From Kitasatospora kifunensis (GTDB lineage: Bacteria > Actinomycetota > Actinomycetes > Streptomycetales > Streptomycetaceae), in assembly GCF_014203855.1 (NCBI RefSeq), contig NZ_JACHJV010000001.1:3100001-3164000 (forward strand): 64,000 nt of DNA. Direction: 5' to 3'. The notes below the pieces were generated by a model, which saw only the letters and a list, made by a program, of their open reading frames with translations, was not told the origin of the DNA and did not search any database. This document shows, in pieces, positions 8,412-16,602 of the stretch. Position numbers and translations under genes: made by a program. Position 1 is the stretch's first letter; each line of letters starts with the position of its first letter.

Positions 8412-9838
8412 CGCGGGCCCCGGGCCACGGAGCGCGAAACCGGCTCCGGGACGCCCAGCGGGATGTCCGGCACCGCCGCGTCGGCCTGCTCCACCGGCGG
8501 CAGCACCGGCTGCCAGCCACACCGGTCCACCGCCGTGACCAGCGCCTCCACCATCAGCGGGTCGAACTGGCTGCCCGCGCACCGGCGCAGCTCGGCCACC
8601 GCCTCCGGCACCGGGCGCCCGCGCCGGTAGGAGCGGGTGGAGGTCATCGAGTCGAAGGCGTCGGCCACCGCGATGATCCGGGCGAACTCGGGGATCCGCT
8701 CCCCGGCCAGCCCGTGCGGGTAGCCGCGCCCGTCCATCCGCTCGTGGTGGTGCAGGATCCCGGCGTGCGCCTCGCCGAGGAAGTCGATCCCGCGCACCAG
8801 GTCGTGCCCGTACTCGGGGTGCACCTCCACCGCCCGGCGCTCGGCCTCGGTCAGGGGACCGTTTCTGCGCAACAGTTCGGTTGCCACCCCGAGTTTGCCC
8901 ACGTCGTGCAGGGTGCCGGCGAAGTGCAGGGTCCGCAGCCGCTCCCCGACCATGCCCAGCTGACCTGCGATCAGCACCGAGGCCCGGCCCACCCGTTCGC
9001 TGTGGCCGCGGGTGTAGGAGTCCTTGATCTCCACCGCCTGCACCAGCGCCTCCACAGTGGCACGGTGGGCTGCCCGCTCGCGGTGTCCCTGGGCGAAGAC
9101 CCAGGCCGAGATGGAGAGCGGCAGCAGCGCGAGCAGCGCGGCGAACGCACCGTACGGACCCTGCCAGAGCACCGCCACCAGCAGGCCGCCGAGCGCGTGC
9201 AGGAAGGCGGGCGGACCCAGCACGCTGAGCGCGCCACGGCGCAGCTCGGCCATCGAGCAGCGCTCGGCCAACAGTCGGATGCCGGCCACCAACACCCCGT
9301 TGACCAGGCAGAAGACCAGAACGGCGGCGAGCGCTGGCAGCAGCGCGTCCGGGTAGCGCGAGCCGAGCAGCAGCCATGGGCCGTCCAGCAGGCGAAAGAG
9401 CGCCGACGCGGGCCAGGCCGCCAGGGCGAACTGGGCCGCGTTCCAGGCGCGGCGCAGCAGCCTGGGGGCGGCGGCCGCGCCGGTCAGCGTGGCCGGCAGC
9501 GCGACCAGCGCGGCGGCGGCCGGCGGCAGCATCAGCACCCCGGCGAAGAGCACCGGCAGGAAGGTGTTGGCACTGGGCCGCACCGGCTCGCCGCTCACCG
9601 CGGCCCGGGGCCTGCTGCCGCGGCCCAGCGCCTGCGCGATCCGCAGGCGGGCGCGGCGGGCCAGCCGCAGGCACGGCGTGGGCAGGCCCTGGGCGAGCGA
9701 CTCCCAGCAGGTGTGCAGGAGAGCGAGCAGCCCGACCTTGGGCCAGTCGACCGGCCCGACCAGCCGGGCGGGCAGCCCGATCCGGGCCGGGGCACCGGGC
9801 AGCAGCGGCAGCAGCGAGGCGGCAGCGGCGAGGAGCAC
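8408..9838 (-). CDS. Membrane HD-GYP protein, putative cyclic-di-GMP phosphodiesterase
   Basis: The first 250 residues contain about six to seven hydrophobic segments (LPVLFAGVLMLPPAAAALVAL, LLPALAAVLVFCLVNGVLVAG and others), followed by a complete HD-GYP domain: TRGHSERV, GTLHDVGKLG, HPEYGHDLV, HHHERMDGRGYPHG and IIAVADAFDSMTSTRSYR. Such domains hydrolyse cyclic-di-GMP or related cyclic dinucleotides using a bi- or tri-metal centre. The start is uncertain. GTG 9838 is the only ATG/GTG/TTG in the frame after the upstream stop, yet it has no ribosome site, and the residues encoded just before it (SAAARGYVLLVL) look like the natural beginning of a membrane helix. The gene is translationally coupled to the second HD gene (GTGA) and lies downstream of rsrA behind a terminator. 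Confidence 0.85.
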   Translation of the reverse strand: MLLAAAASLLPLLPGAPARIGLPARLVGPVDWPKVGLLALLHTCWESLAQGLPTPCLRLARRARLRIAQALGRGSRPRAAVSGEPVRPSANTFLPVLFAGVLMLPPAAAALVALPATLTGAAAAPRLLRRAWNAAQFALAAWPASALFRLLDGPWLLLGSRYPDALLPALAAVLVFCLVNGVLVAGIRLLAERCSMAELRRGALSVLGPPAFLHALGGLLVAVLWQGPYGAFAALLALLPLSISAWVFAQGHRERAAHRATVEALVQAVEIKDSYTRGHSERVGRASVLIAGQLGMVGERLRTLHFAGTLHDVGKLGVATELLRRNGPLTEAERRAVEVHPEYGHDLVRGIDFLGEAHAGILHHHERMDGRGYPHGLAGERIPEFARIIAVADAFDSMTSTRSYRRGRPVPEAVAELRRCAGSQFDPLMVEALVTAVDRCGWQPVLPPVEQADAAVPDIPLGVPEPVSRSVARGPR

Positions 9839-10187
9839 CAGCAGGACGTAGCCACGGGCCGCCGCGGAAAGCCGCGTCGGCGTCTGTCCAGGGAGCGCGC
9901 GGCCCCCGCGATCGACAGCGATCTCAGCCTCCCCAGCTCGCCGACGGGCTCGTCTGAGGAGGATAGGTCCCCACCGCGGCGGCTGAGCTCGTCAGCGCGC
10001 AATACCCGCGCCAGCACGGCCCACACTCACCCGATCGAGTGAGGACGGAAGCTGACGCCGCATCACACCATCGCGCCGGGGCCCCAGGGCGGCCGGAGAA
10101 AGAGACAGAGAGACGACAGTGGGGCCCGGGAGCGCAGTGCACTCCCGGGCCCCACCGAACCGCGAAGGACGACCCCAGGGCCTGCCG
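9839..10187. other. Intergenic region between rsrA and the HD-GYP gene
   Basis: About 350 bases. The rsrA side holds the sigR-rsrA terminator (10121-10153). The rest is the presumed promoter and leader of the HD-GYP gene. Part of it (9839 to about 9990) stays open in the HD-GYP frame without a standard start codon. Confidence 0.5.
10121..10153 (-). terminator. sigR-rsrA terminator hairpin
   Basis: Perfect 12-bp inverted repeat (10121-10132 with 10142-10153) with a nine-base loop, 35 bases beyond the rsrA stop. Confidence 0.8.
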
Positions 10188-10544
10188 CTACTCGGCCGGC
10201 GTGGCGGCCTGGCCGGCCGTCAGCAGCCCGGCCTCCCCGTGGACGGGGGCCTCCTGCGCCACTTCCACCGCCGGCTCGCCGCCGCGCTGCCCGGCCCGGA
10301 TGCTGTCGATCCGAGCCAGCACCTTGCTCCGCAGATCCGACGGGGTGTCATCGCACCCGCAGGACCGCTTGATCAAGGCCTTGATGGCCTGCTCCAGGCC
10401 GTACTTCTCCAGGCAGGGCGAGCACTCCTCGAAGTGCTCGCGCAGCTTGGCGCAGTCGCCTTCGGCCATCTCGTTGTCAAGGAACTCGTAGAGGTGGTCA
10501 AGCACCTCGCCGCAGTCCGTGTTGTGCGGACCTCCGCAGCTCAT
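10188..10544 (-). CDS. rsrA: Redox-sensing zinc anti-sigma factor RsrA
   Basis: 118-aa ZAS-family anti-sigma factor that holds SigR inactive until thiol oxidation forms a disulfide and releases zinc. The Cys/His pattern matches, from memory, the well-studied S. coelicolor protein: C3, H7, C11, C31, H37, C41 and C44, with the HxxxCxxC core reading HFEECSPC, plus a later CGC near residue 61. C11 and C44 are the pair expected to form the trigger disulfide. The C-terminal 45 residues are a Gly/Ala/Glu-rich tail. The ATG at 10544 overlaps the sigR stop by four bases (ATGA), giving coupled one-to-one synthesis with its target. Confidence 0.96.
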   Translation of the reverse strand: MSCGGPHNTDCGEVLDHLYEFLDNEMAEGDCAKLREHFEECSPCLEKYGLEQAIKALIKRSCGCDDTPSDLRSKVLARIDSIRAGQRGGEPAVEVAQEAPVHGEAGLLTAGQAATPAE

Positions 10545-11482
10545 GAGCCCGTGCCTTTCGCCTCGCGCCCAGCCCCGCTGCCGGCCGGAACCAACCCGCG
10601 CTCACGGGCGTAGTCCTCCAGCATGCCCCGCAGTTGGCGGCGGCCTCGGTGCAGCCGGGACATCACCGTACCGATGGGGGTGCCCATGATGTCGGCGATC
10701 TCCTTGTATGCAAAGCCCTCGACGTCCGCGAGGTAGACCGCGATGCGGAACTCCTCGGGGATCGCCTGCAGGGCGTCCTTCACGTCACTGTCCGGCAGGT
10801 GGTCGAGCGCCTGGGTCTCGGCCGAACGCAGACCGGTCGACATGTGCGACTCGGCCCTGGCCAGCTGCCAGTCCTCGATCTCCTCGGCGGCGGTGCGCTG
10901 CGGCTCCCGCTGCTTCTTGCGGTACGAGTTGATGAAGGTGTTGGTCAGAATGCGGTAGAGCCAGGCCTTGAGGTTGGTGCCCTCGCGGAACTGGTGGAAG
11001 GAGGCATAGGCCTTGGCGAAGGCCTCCTGCAACAGGTCCTCGGCATCGGCCGGATTGCGGGTCATCCGCAGCGCGGCCGAGTACATCGGGTCCAGGTAAC
11101 CCAGCGCGTCACGCTCGAAACGCTCGCGACGGGCCTGCTCACTCTCCTCGGCGGACACCCGGAAGGTGTCCTCGCCGATCGCCTCGGCCAGCTCCTCGCC
11201 GGTCAACGGCTCGACCACGGAGTCGGCAGCGGGCGACTGGGCCGAGAGGTCGGACCCGGCGACGGGGTCGTGCCCGCCCAGGCCCACGTTCGGCTCGTCC
11301 TCGGTCGCGACGACCGGACCCACCTCCTCGCTGAATCGGGACCGGCTCACCGCGAGCCGACCCGGAACGGAGGATATCGGGCTCACGGGCTTCTCGCCCG
11401 CGACCAGCCACTCGGACCACGGGAGGAAGGCGCTCTGCGCGCTTGCCTCGTCGGGCCGCTCGGGGCACGCGATCGGACCCAT
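10541..11482 (-). CDS. sigR: ECF sigma factor SigR (thiol-oxidative stress), long form
   Basis: This ECF sigma factor directs RNA polymerase to thiol-stress genes (thioredoxins, mycoredoxin, its own operon). Sigma-2 is visible as [20 protein letters not shown] and [20 protein letters not shown], and sigma-4 as [20 protein letters not shown] and [23 protein letters not shown] 11482 gives 313 aa and has a good site (GGAAAGG about eight bases upstream). It lies just downstream of the SigR-type promoter at 11525-11551. A second start, GTG 11218, would give 225 aa, close to the 227 aa usual for SigR. The 88 extra residues resemble the unstable induced isoform SigR' known in S. coelicolor, though longer than the 55 residues I recall. 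Coupled to rsrA by an ATGA overlap. Confidence 0.94.
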   Translation of the reverse strand: MGPIACPERPDEASAQSAFLPWSEWLVAGEKPVSPISSVPGRLAVSRSRFSEEVGPVVATEDEPNVGLGGHDPVAGSDLSAQSPAADSVVEPLTGEELAEAIGEDTFRVSAEESEQARRERFERDALGYLDPMYSAALRMTRNPADAEDLLQEAFAKAYASFHQFREGTNLKAWLYRILTNTFINSYRKKQREPQRTAAEEIEDWQLARAESHMSTGLRSAETQALDHLPDSDVKDALQAIPEEFRIAVYLADVEGFAYKEIADIMGTPIGTVMSRLHRGRRQLRGMLEDYARERGLVPAGSGAGREAKGTGS

Positions 11483-11524
11483 GTGCGCTGCCTTTCCGCC
11501 TGGAGCACTACTGACACAGGCGTT

Positions 11525-11551
11525 AACCCGCCCCTTCGTCCAGGCATTCCC
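11525..11551 (-). promoter_or_regulatory. SigR-type autoregulatory promoter of sigR-rsrA
   Basis: On the minus strand GGGAAT (11551-11546) is followed by exactly 18 bases and GTT (11527-11525), a perfect match to the SigR consensus GGAAT-N18/19-GTT. The expected transcript start is about 35 bases before ATG 11482, so the induced transcript contains the long-form start and its ribosome site. Confidence 0.9.
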
Positions 11552-11639
11552 GGCCTTGCACAGAAACACCGGCCTCGCCAGCGGGCGGCCCGAGCCCCTG
11601 CCAGCAGATCTCTGAGGGCGGCCCTCTGCGCGGACCCTC

Positions 11640-12320
11640 TCAGCCCAGCCGCAGCTCGGCCAGCCACTGGGCGACCGCCTCGGTGACCAGCTCCAGGGCT
11701 TCCGGCTGCCCCAGCGGCGCCGACTTGGGCAGCGCGAAGCCGTGGTTGGCGTACGGCACGGGCACCAGCCGCTGGTGGGCCGGGTCCGCCTGGTCCGCCT
11801 GGTCCGCCGGAAAAACTGGGAACTCCTCGGGCACCCCGAAACTGTCCCGCTCCCCCTGCACCACCAGCGTCGGCAGCCCGCTGCCGAGCAGCTCCTCGAC
11901 CCGCGAGCGCTCCGGCTTGCCGGGCGGATGCAACGGAAAGGCCAGCGCCAGCACCGCCACCGCCCCGCTGGCCGCGCCGGTCCGGCAGGCCACCCGGGCC
12001 CCGGCGCTGCGCCCGCCCACCACCAGCGGCAGTCCCTCGGCGGCGAGCCGTTCGGCGACCGGCAGCCAGCCGGCGTCCAGCGTCCTGGGCGCGGGCGCCA
12101 CCTTCTTGCCGGCCACCCGCCAGGGCTGCTCGACCAGCGCGACGGTGATACCGCGGCTCGGCAGCGCGGCCGCCAGCGCCGCCAGGTCGGGCGCCTCGAT
12201 CCCGCCACCCGCGCCGTGCCCGAGACCGAGCACCGCCGTGGCCCCACCGGTGGCCCGGTGCCAGCTGATCCTGGCCTCGCCGACCGCAGTGGTCACCATG
12301 GTCGTCGACTGTCCGGTCAT
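11640..12320 (-). CDS. Alpha/beta hydrolase, KANL3/Tex30-like family
   Basis: 226-aa cytoplasmic hydrolase. Motifs follow the family order: the oxyanion region GLGHGAGGG, the nucleophile elbow GGRSAGAR (GxSxG), VQGERDSFG carrying the catalytic Asp, and YANHGFAL carrying the catalytic His. Fold relatives include dienelactone hydrolases and the KANL3/Tex30 proteins. The substrate is unknown. The start ATG 12320 shares one base with the stop of the SRAP gene (TGATG), so the two are co-translated. Whether this links hydrolase function to DNA damage is unclear. Confidence 0.85.
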   Translation of the reverse strand: MTGQSTTMVTTAVGEARISWHRATGGATAVLGLGHGAGGGIEAPDLAALAAALPSRGITVALVEQPWRVAGKKVAPAPRTLDAGWLPVAERLAAEGLPLVVGGRSAGARVACRTGAASGAVAVLALAFPLHPPGKPERSRVEELLGSGLPTLVVQGERDSFGVPEEFPVFPADQADQADPAHQRLVPVPYANHGFALPKSAPLGQPEALELVTEAVAQWLAELRLG

Positions 12321-13087
12321 CAGAAGAGCGCTCCCTCGGTCTCCGCGGTGGCCGGCGCCGTCAGCCCCGGGTGGTTGTTGCGGATGTTGCCGACGGCGGC
12401 GGAGACCGGGGTCAGCCCGAGCAGCCCCGGCTGCGGCGCGACCAGCAGCGAGCGCGCCTGCTCGGGGTCGTCCAGGCCCGGGTCCAGCCAGTCGGCGAAG
12501 CTCTCGGGCTGCAGGAAGAGCGGCATCCGCTCGTGCACCGGCGCCAGCAGCGGCTCGGCCTCCGTGGTCACGATGGAGCAGGTCACCAGCCAGGCCGCCG
12601 GGTGGTCGGCGGGGTAGGAACGGTCGCGCCAGAACTCGTAGAGCCCGGCGAGCGCCAGCGGCGCGCCGTCCACCCGGCTGACGAAGAACGGCTGCTTGCG
12701 CGGCTTGCCCTTGCCGGTGGCGCTGGCGATCGTCTGCCACTCGTAGTAGCCGTCCACCGGGAGCAGGCAGCGCCGGGAGGCGAAGGCCTGCCGGTAGGAG
12801 GGCTTCTCGTGCACGGTGTCGGCCCGGGCGTTGATCATCTTCACGGCGGTCTCCGGCGACTTCGACCAGGCGGGCACCAGGCCCCAGCGCAGCTGCCGCA
12901 GCTGGCGCACCGGCGTCGACTCGCCCTTGGGCACCCGCTCCAGCACCGCGAGGACCGGAGCGGTGGGGGCCACGTTCCAGCTTGGGGTCCACCTGGGCGC
13001 GAGGGTCTCGGCCGGGTCCCACTGGGTGACGTCGAAGAGCTCGACGATGTCCTCCGGCTTGGTGCTCGCCGCGAATCGACCACACAT
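12320..13087 (-). CDS. SRAP-domain DNA-protein crosslinker (YedK/HMCES family)
   Basis: 255-aa SOS-response-associated peptidase family protein that protects abasic sites in single-stranded DNA by forming a covalent link. The start gives MCGRF, and after Met removal Cys2 is the catalytic nucleophile, which fixes the start at ATG 13087. Further signature residues are NARADTVHEKPSYR (Asn and Arg of the DNA-binding site), PVDGYYEW (catalytic Glu) and VHERMPLFL (catalytic His). It heads a two-gene unit with the downstream hydrolase and is divergent from the membrane peptidase gene at 13295. Confidence 0.93.
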   Translation of the reverse strand: MCGRFAASTKPEDIVELFDVTQWDPAETLAPRWTPSWNVAPTAPVLAVLERVPKGESTPVRQLRQLRWGLVPAWSKSPETAVKMINARADTVHEKPSYRQAFASRRCLLPVDGYYEWQTIASATGKGKPRKQPFFVSRVDGAPLALAGLYEFWRDRSYPADHPAAWLVTCSIVTTEAEPLLAPVHERMPLFLQPESFADWLDPGLDDPEQARSLLVAPQPGLLGLTPVSAAVGNIRNNHPGLTAPATAETEGALF

Positions 13088-13294
13088 AACCGCTAGCCTG
13101 CCACGGCCGCCGGACCGCTCGCGGCCGTTCCTGCCACTTGCGCCCCACCGTTCTGCTACTCCCAGGGCCGCCCCACCGCTCCCAGGGCCTTCTCACCCGC
13201 GCCGGGAACCGGTGGCTACCGCCCGACGGTCCTCCCATGGGAGGCTGCTGGCTTCCCTCGAACACCAGGCACTCCCGGCACGGCAGGAACGATC
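13088..13294. other. Divergent promoter region between SRAP and M50-type peptidase genes
   Basis: About 200 non-coding bases. It contains two imperfect copies of CGCCCCACCG...CTCCCAGGGCC (around 13141-13190). No recognised operator. Confidence 0.4.
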
Positions 13295-14002
13295 ATGAAC
13301 CAGAGCATCAGCGGAGTCTGGCAGCGGGTTCTGGGCACCCAGCCCGACCCGCCGCGCTGGCTGGTCCTCAGCTGCGCGGCAGTCGCCCTGCTGGCGATCC
13401 TGCCGCACCCGGTGTGGCGGGTGAGCCGCAACGTGGTGACCATCGCGCACGAGGGCGGACACGGCCTGATCGCACTGGTGACCGGGCGCCGGCTGGACAG
13501 CATCCGGCTGCACTCGGACACCTCGGGCCTGACCGTCTCCTCCGGGCGGCCGTCCGGCCTCGGCATGATCCTGACCGCCGCGGCCGGCTACCTGGCCCCC
13601 TCGCTGCTGGGCCTGGGCGGGGCGACGCTGCTGGCCACCGGGCGGATCACCGCGCTGCTGTGGATCTCCATCGTGCTGCTCGCGGCCATGCTGGTGATGA
13701 TCAGGAACGCCTTCGGGCTGCTCTCGGTGGTGCTCACCGGTGGCGCCTTCTTCGCCATCTCCTGGTACGGCAGCGCCCAGTTCCAGGCCGCCTTCGCCTA
13801 CCTGGGCATCTGGTTCCTGCTGCTGGCCGGGGTCCGCCCGGTGATCGAACTGCAGCGCAAGCGCCGCCTGGGCGGGGCCCGCGACTCCGACGCCGACCAG
13901 CTGGCCCGGCTGACCGGGGTGAGCGCGCTGCTCTGGGTGGCGCTCTTCCTGGTGGTCTCGCTGGCCTGCCTGCTGGTGGGCGGCAGCCAGCTGCTGGCCT
14001 GA
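13295..14002 (+). CDS. Membrane zinc peptidase, M50-like
   Basis: 235-aa integral membrane protein with about six hydrophobic segments (WLVLSCAAVALLAIL, GMILTAAAGYLAPSLLGL, ALLWISIVLLAAMLVMI, ALLWVALFLVVSLACLLVG). Between the first two lies TIAHEGGHGLIALVTG, an HExxH zinc site near residue 51 placed as in site-2/M50B-like peptidases. The family is conserved in actinobacteria as a peptidase M50 protein without a known substrate. ATG 13295 has AGGAACG six bases upstream. The gene is followed by a tandem-repeat tract and then aroA. Confidence 0.82.
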   Translation: MNQSISGVWQRVLGTQPDPPRWLVLSCAAVALLAILPHPVWRVSRNVVTIAHEGGHGLIALVTGRRLDSIRLHSDTSGLTVSSGRPSGLGMILTAAAGYLAPSLLGLGGATLLATGRITALLWISIVLLAAMLVMIRNAFGLLSVVLTGGAFFAISWYGSAQFQAAFAYLGIWFLLLAGVRPVIELQRKRRLGGARDSDADQLARLTGVSALLWVALFLVVSLACLLVGGSQLLA

Positions 14003-14022
14003 CACCTTCTGGTCGGCCCCGC

Positions 14023-14101
14023 AGGTTGGCCGTCCCAGGTTCGCCGTCCCAGATTGGCCGCCCCAAGTTGGCCGCCCCAGATTGGCCGCCCCAGGTTGTC
14101 C
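14023..14101 (+). repeat. Tandem 14-bp repeat tract between the M50-like gene and aroA
   Basis: About 5.6 head-to-tail copies of a 14-bp unit of the form AGRTTGGCCGYCCC (14023, 14037, 14051, 14065, 14079 and a partial copy at 14093). Copies differ at one to three positions. The last runs into two DnaA-box-like nonamers. Confidence 0.85.
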
Positions 14102-14122
14102 ACAGGGCCCGGGTTGTCCACA
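14096..14122 (+). promoter_or_regulatory. Two DnaA boxes upstream of aroA
   Basis: The nonamer TTGTCCACA, the preferred Streptomyces DnaA box, occurs twice in the same direction at 14096-14104 and 14114-14122, 18 bases apart and 51-77 bases before the aroA ATG. Function here (DnaA titration or transcriptional control) is inference. Confidence 0.6.
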
Positions 14123-14172
14123 GGTCGGGATATCTGCGGGGCCGAGGTAAAGGGTCCCCCTAAACTGGCCGC

Positions 14173-15504
14173 ATGACCGAGACCCTGTGGCCCGCCCCCG
14201 TCGCGACCACCGCTGTCGACGCGACCGTGACCATCCCCGGCTCCAAGTCCGTCACCAACCGGGCGCTGATCCTGGCGGCGCTGGCCGGTGAGCCCAGCTG
14301 GGTGCGGCGCCCACTGCGCAGCCGGGACTCCCAGCTGATGGCGGACGGCCTGCGGGCCCTGGGGGTCGGCATCGAGGAGCGGGTCAACAACTCCAGTGGC
14401 GGCACCGGCGGCGGCGAGGCCTGGCGGATCATCCCGGCCGGGCAGTTGCGCGGCCCGGCCCGGGTGGACGTGGGCAACGCGGGCACGGTGATGCGCTTCC
14501 TGCCCCCGCTGGCCGTGCTGGCCGACGGCCCGGTCCACTTCGACGGCGACCCGCGCTCCTACGAGCGCCCGCAGCACGGCGTGATCGACTCGCTGCGCGC
14601 CCTCGGCGCCCGGATCGAGGACGACGGGCGCGGCGGCTTCCCGCTCACCGTGCACGGCACCGGCGCGCTGGACGGCGGCACGGTCGAGCTGGACGCCTCG
14701 TCCTCCTCCCAGTTCGTCAGCGCCCTGCTGCTCTCCGGCGCCCGTTACAACCAGGGCGTGGAGATCCGCAACGTCGGCGGCCCGGTCCCCTCGCTGCCGC
14801 ACATCCGAATGACGGTGGACATGCTGCGGCTGGCCGGTGCCCAGGTCGACGCGCCGCAGGACGGCGGCGAGAAGGACGTCTGGCGGGTCACCCCAGGCGC
14901 GCTGCTCGGCCGCGACCTGGTGGTCGAGCCCGACCTGTCCAACGCCGCGCCGTTCTTCGCCGCCGCGCTGGTGACCGGCGGCCGGGTGACGGTCCGGGAC
15001 TGGCCCAAGCACACCACTCAGCCCGGCGACCAGCTGCGCGAGATCTACACGCGGATGGGCGGCAGCTGCCGCTTCACCGACGACGGACTCGAGTTCAGCG
15101 GCACCGGCGTGATCCACGGCATCGAGGCCGACCTGCACGACGTGGGCGAGCTGACTCCGGTGATCGCCGCCGTCGCCGCGCTGGCCGACTCCGAGTCGCA
15201 CCTGTCCGGCATCGCCCACCTGCGCCTGCACGAGACGGACCGGCTGGCCGCGCTGGCCAAGGAGATCAACGACCTGGGCGGCGACGTCTCGGAGACCGAG
15301 GACGGTCTGCGGATCCGGCCGCGCCCGCTGCACGGCGGCGTCTTCCACACCTACGAGGACCACCGCCTGGCCACCGCCGCCGCCGTGCTCGGCCTGGCCG
15401 TCCCCGGCATCCAGGTGGAGAACGTGGCGACCACCGCGAAGACGCTGCCGGACTTCCCGGCGATGTGGGCCGCCCTGCTCGATCCGACGGCGGCCAGGGA
15501 CTGA
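14173..15504 (+). CDS. aroA: 3-phosphoshikimate 1-carboxyvinyltransferase (EPSP synthase)
   Basis: 443-aa shikimate-pathway enzyme joining shikimate-3-phosphate and PEP for aromatic amino acid synthesis. Motifs: PGSKSVTNRALIL (PEP and S3P binding), VGNAGTVMRFLPP, DGDPRSYERP, DASSSSQFVSALL, RLHETDRLAAL and EDHRLATAAAVLGL. The residue after the Arg of the NAGTxMR loop is Phe where E. coli has Pro101. This loop affects glyphosate sensitivity, and the variant looks typical for actinobacteria. The ATG start directly follows a TAAACT-like -10 element, so the leader is short. It is followed after 17 bases by rsgA, an arrangement also known in M. tuberculosis. Confidence 0.97.
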   Translation: MTETLWPAPVATTAVDATVTIPGSKSVTNRALILAALAGEPSWVRRPLRSRDSQLMADGLRALGVGIEERVNNSSGGTGGGEAWRIIPAGQLRGPARVDVGNAGTVMRFLPPLAVLADGPVHFDGDPRSYERPQHGVIDSLRALGARIEDDGRGGFPLTVHGTGALDGGTVELDASSSSQFVSALLLSGARYNQGVEIRNVGGPVPSLPHIRMTVDMLRLAGAQVDAPQDGGEKDVWRVTPGALLGRDLVVEPDLSNAAPFFAAALVTGGRVTVRDWPKHTTQPGDQLREIYTRMGGSCRFTDDGLEFSGTGVIHGIEADLHDVGELTPVIAAVAALADSESHLSGIAHLRLHETDRLAALAKEINDLGGDVSETEDGLRIRPRPLHGGVFHTYEDHRLATAAAVLGLAVPGIQVENVATTAKTLPDFPAMWAALLDPTAARD

Positions 15505-15521
15505 GCGGGAGTACCAGCACC

Positions 15522-16577
15522 ATGCGCCGCTACGGCAAAGACGCCGACGAAGACGACATCCGCAACCGCCCGGGCCGCAAGGGCTCCCGGCCGCGGACCC
15601 GGATCCGCCCCAAGCACGAGGACGCCGACGAGGCGATGATCCTCACCGTCGACCGAGGCCGGCTGACCTGCCTGGTCGAGGCGGGCACCAAGCGCGAGCG
15701 CGAGGTCGTCGCGATGAAGTCCCGGGAGCTGGGCCGCAAGGGCGTGGTGGTCGGCGACATCGTCAGCGTGATCGGCGACCTCTCCGGCGAGCCGGACACG
15801 CTCGCCCGGATCGTCCGGGTCGAGGAGCGCACCTCGGTGCTGCGGCGCACCGCCGATGACGACGACCCGTACGAGCGGATCGTGGTCGCCAACGCCCAGC
15901 AACTGGCCATCGTCATCGCGCTGGCCAACCCCGAGCCGCGGGCCCGGCTGATCGACCGCTGCCTGGTGGCGGCCTACGACGCGGGCATGGAACCGCTGCT
16001 GGTGCTCACCAAGTCCGACCTGGCTCCGGCCGAACCGCTGCTGGAGACCTACGCGCCGCTGGGCATCTCCTACGTCGTCACCCGGCGCGACGAGCTGGAG
16101 ACGACCGGCGCGGAGGCCGTCCGCGAGCACCTGCGCGGGCTCTCCACCGTCTTCATCGGGCACTCCGGTGTCGGCAAGACCACCCTGGTCAACGCGCTGG
16201 TGCCGGAGCACCAGCGCAGCACGGGGCGGGTCAACGCGGTCACCGGCCGCGGTCGGCACACCACCGTCTCGGCCCTGGCCCTGCGGCTGCCCCCGCCGCC
16301 CGGGGTGAAGCCCGGCTCGAAGAAGGCGCTGGATCCCGGCTGGGTGATCGACACCCCGGGCTTCCGTTCGTTCGGCCTGTCGCACATCGACCCGTCCCGG
16401 GTGATCCACGCCTTCCCCGACCTGGAGCCGGGCACCGTGGACTGCCCGCGCGCCTGCAGCCACGACGAGCCGGACTGCGCGCTGGACGCCTGGGTGGCCG
16501 AGGGCCACGCCGAGCCGGCCCGGCTGTACTCGCTGCGCCGCCTGTTGGCCGCCCGGGATGCCCGCGAGGAGGAGTGA
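15522..16577 (+). CDS. rsgA: Circularly permuted ribosome-biogenesis GTPase RsgA
   Basis: 351-aa GTPase that acts in late 30S subunit maturation. An OB-fold (about residues 35-95) comes first, then the permuted GTPase order: LTKSD (G4), GHSGVGKTTLVN (G1/P-loop), a GRGRHTT switch region (G2) and IDTPGFRSFG (G3). The C-terminal zinc domain has the pattern CPRACSHDEPDC. The N-terminal 30 residues are basic (MRRYGKDADEDD, then RPGRKGSRPRTR), as is usual in actinobacteria. ATG 15522 is preceded by GCGGGAG. It lies 17 bases after aroA, probably the same transcript. Confidence 0.96.
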   Translation: MRRYGKDADEDDIRNRPGRKGSRPRTRIRPKHEDADEAMILTVDRGRLTCLVEAGTKREREVVAMKSRELGRKGVVVGDIVSVIGDLSGEPDTLARIVRVEERTSVLRRTADDDDPYERIVVANAQQLAIVIALANPEPRARLIDRCLVAAYDAGMEPLLVLTKSDLAPAEPLLETYAPLGISYVVTRRDELETTGAEAVREHLRGLSTVFIGHSGVGKTTLVNALVPEHQRSTGRVNAVTGRGRHTTVSALALRLPPPPGVKPGSKKALDPGWVIDTPGFRSFGLSHIDPSRVIHAFPDLEPGTVDCPRACSHDEPDCALDAWVAEGHAEPARLYSLRRLLAARDAREEE

Positions 16578-16602
16578 AGGGACTGAAGGGACTGAGGTGT
16601 TG

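Noticed and set aside
6732..9674. A single 980-aa open frame covering both HD genes
   Set aside because: The first 420 or so residues are the shadow of the HD-GYP gene in another frame (Arg/Ala/Gly-rich). The real gene starts at the GTG that overlaps the HD-GYP stop (8411).
10541..12247. A 568-aa open frame including sigR
   Set aside because: The first 250 residues are an Arg/Trp/Ser-rich shadow of the alpha/beta hydrolase gene. The sigma factor starts at ATG 11482 behind its promoter.
14023..14101. A CRISPR array
   Set aside because: The units are 14 bp, directly adjacent and without spacers, so this is an ordinary tandem repeat.
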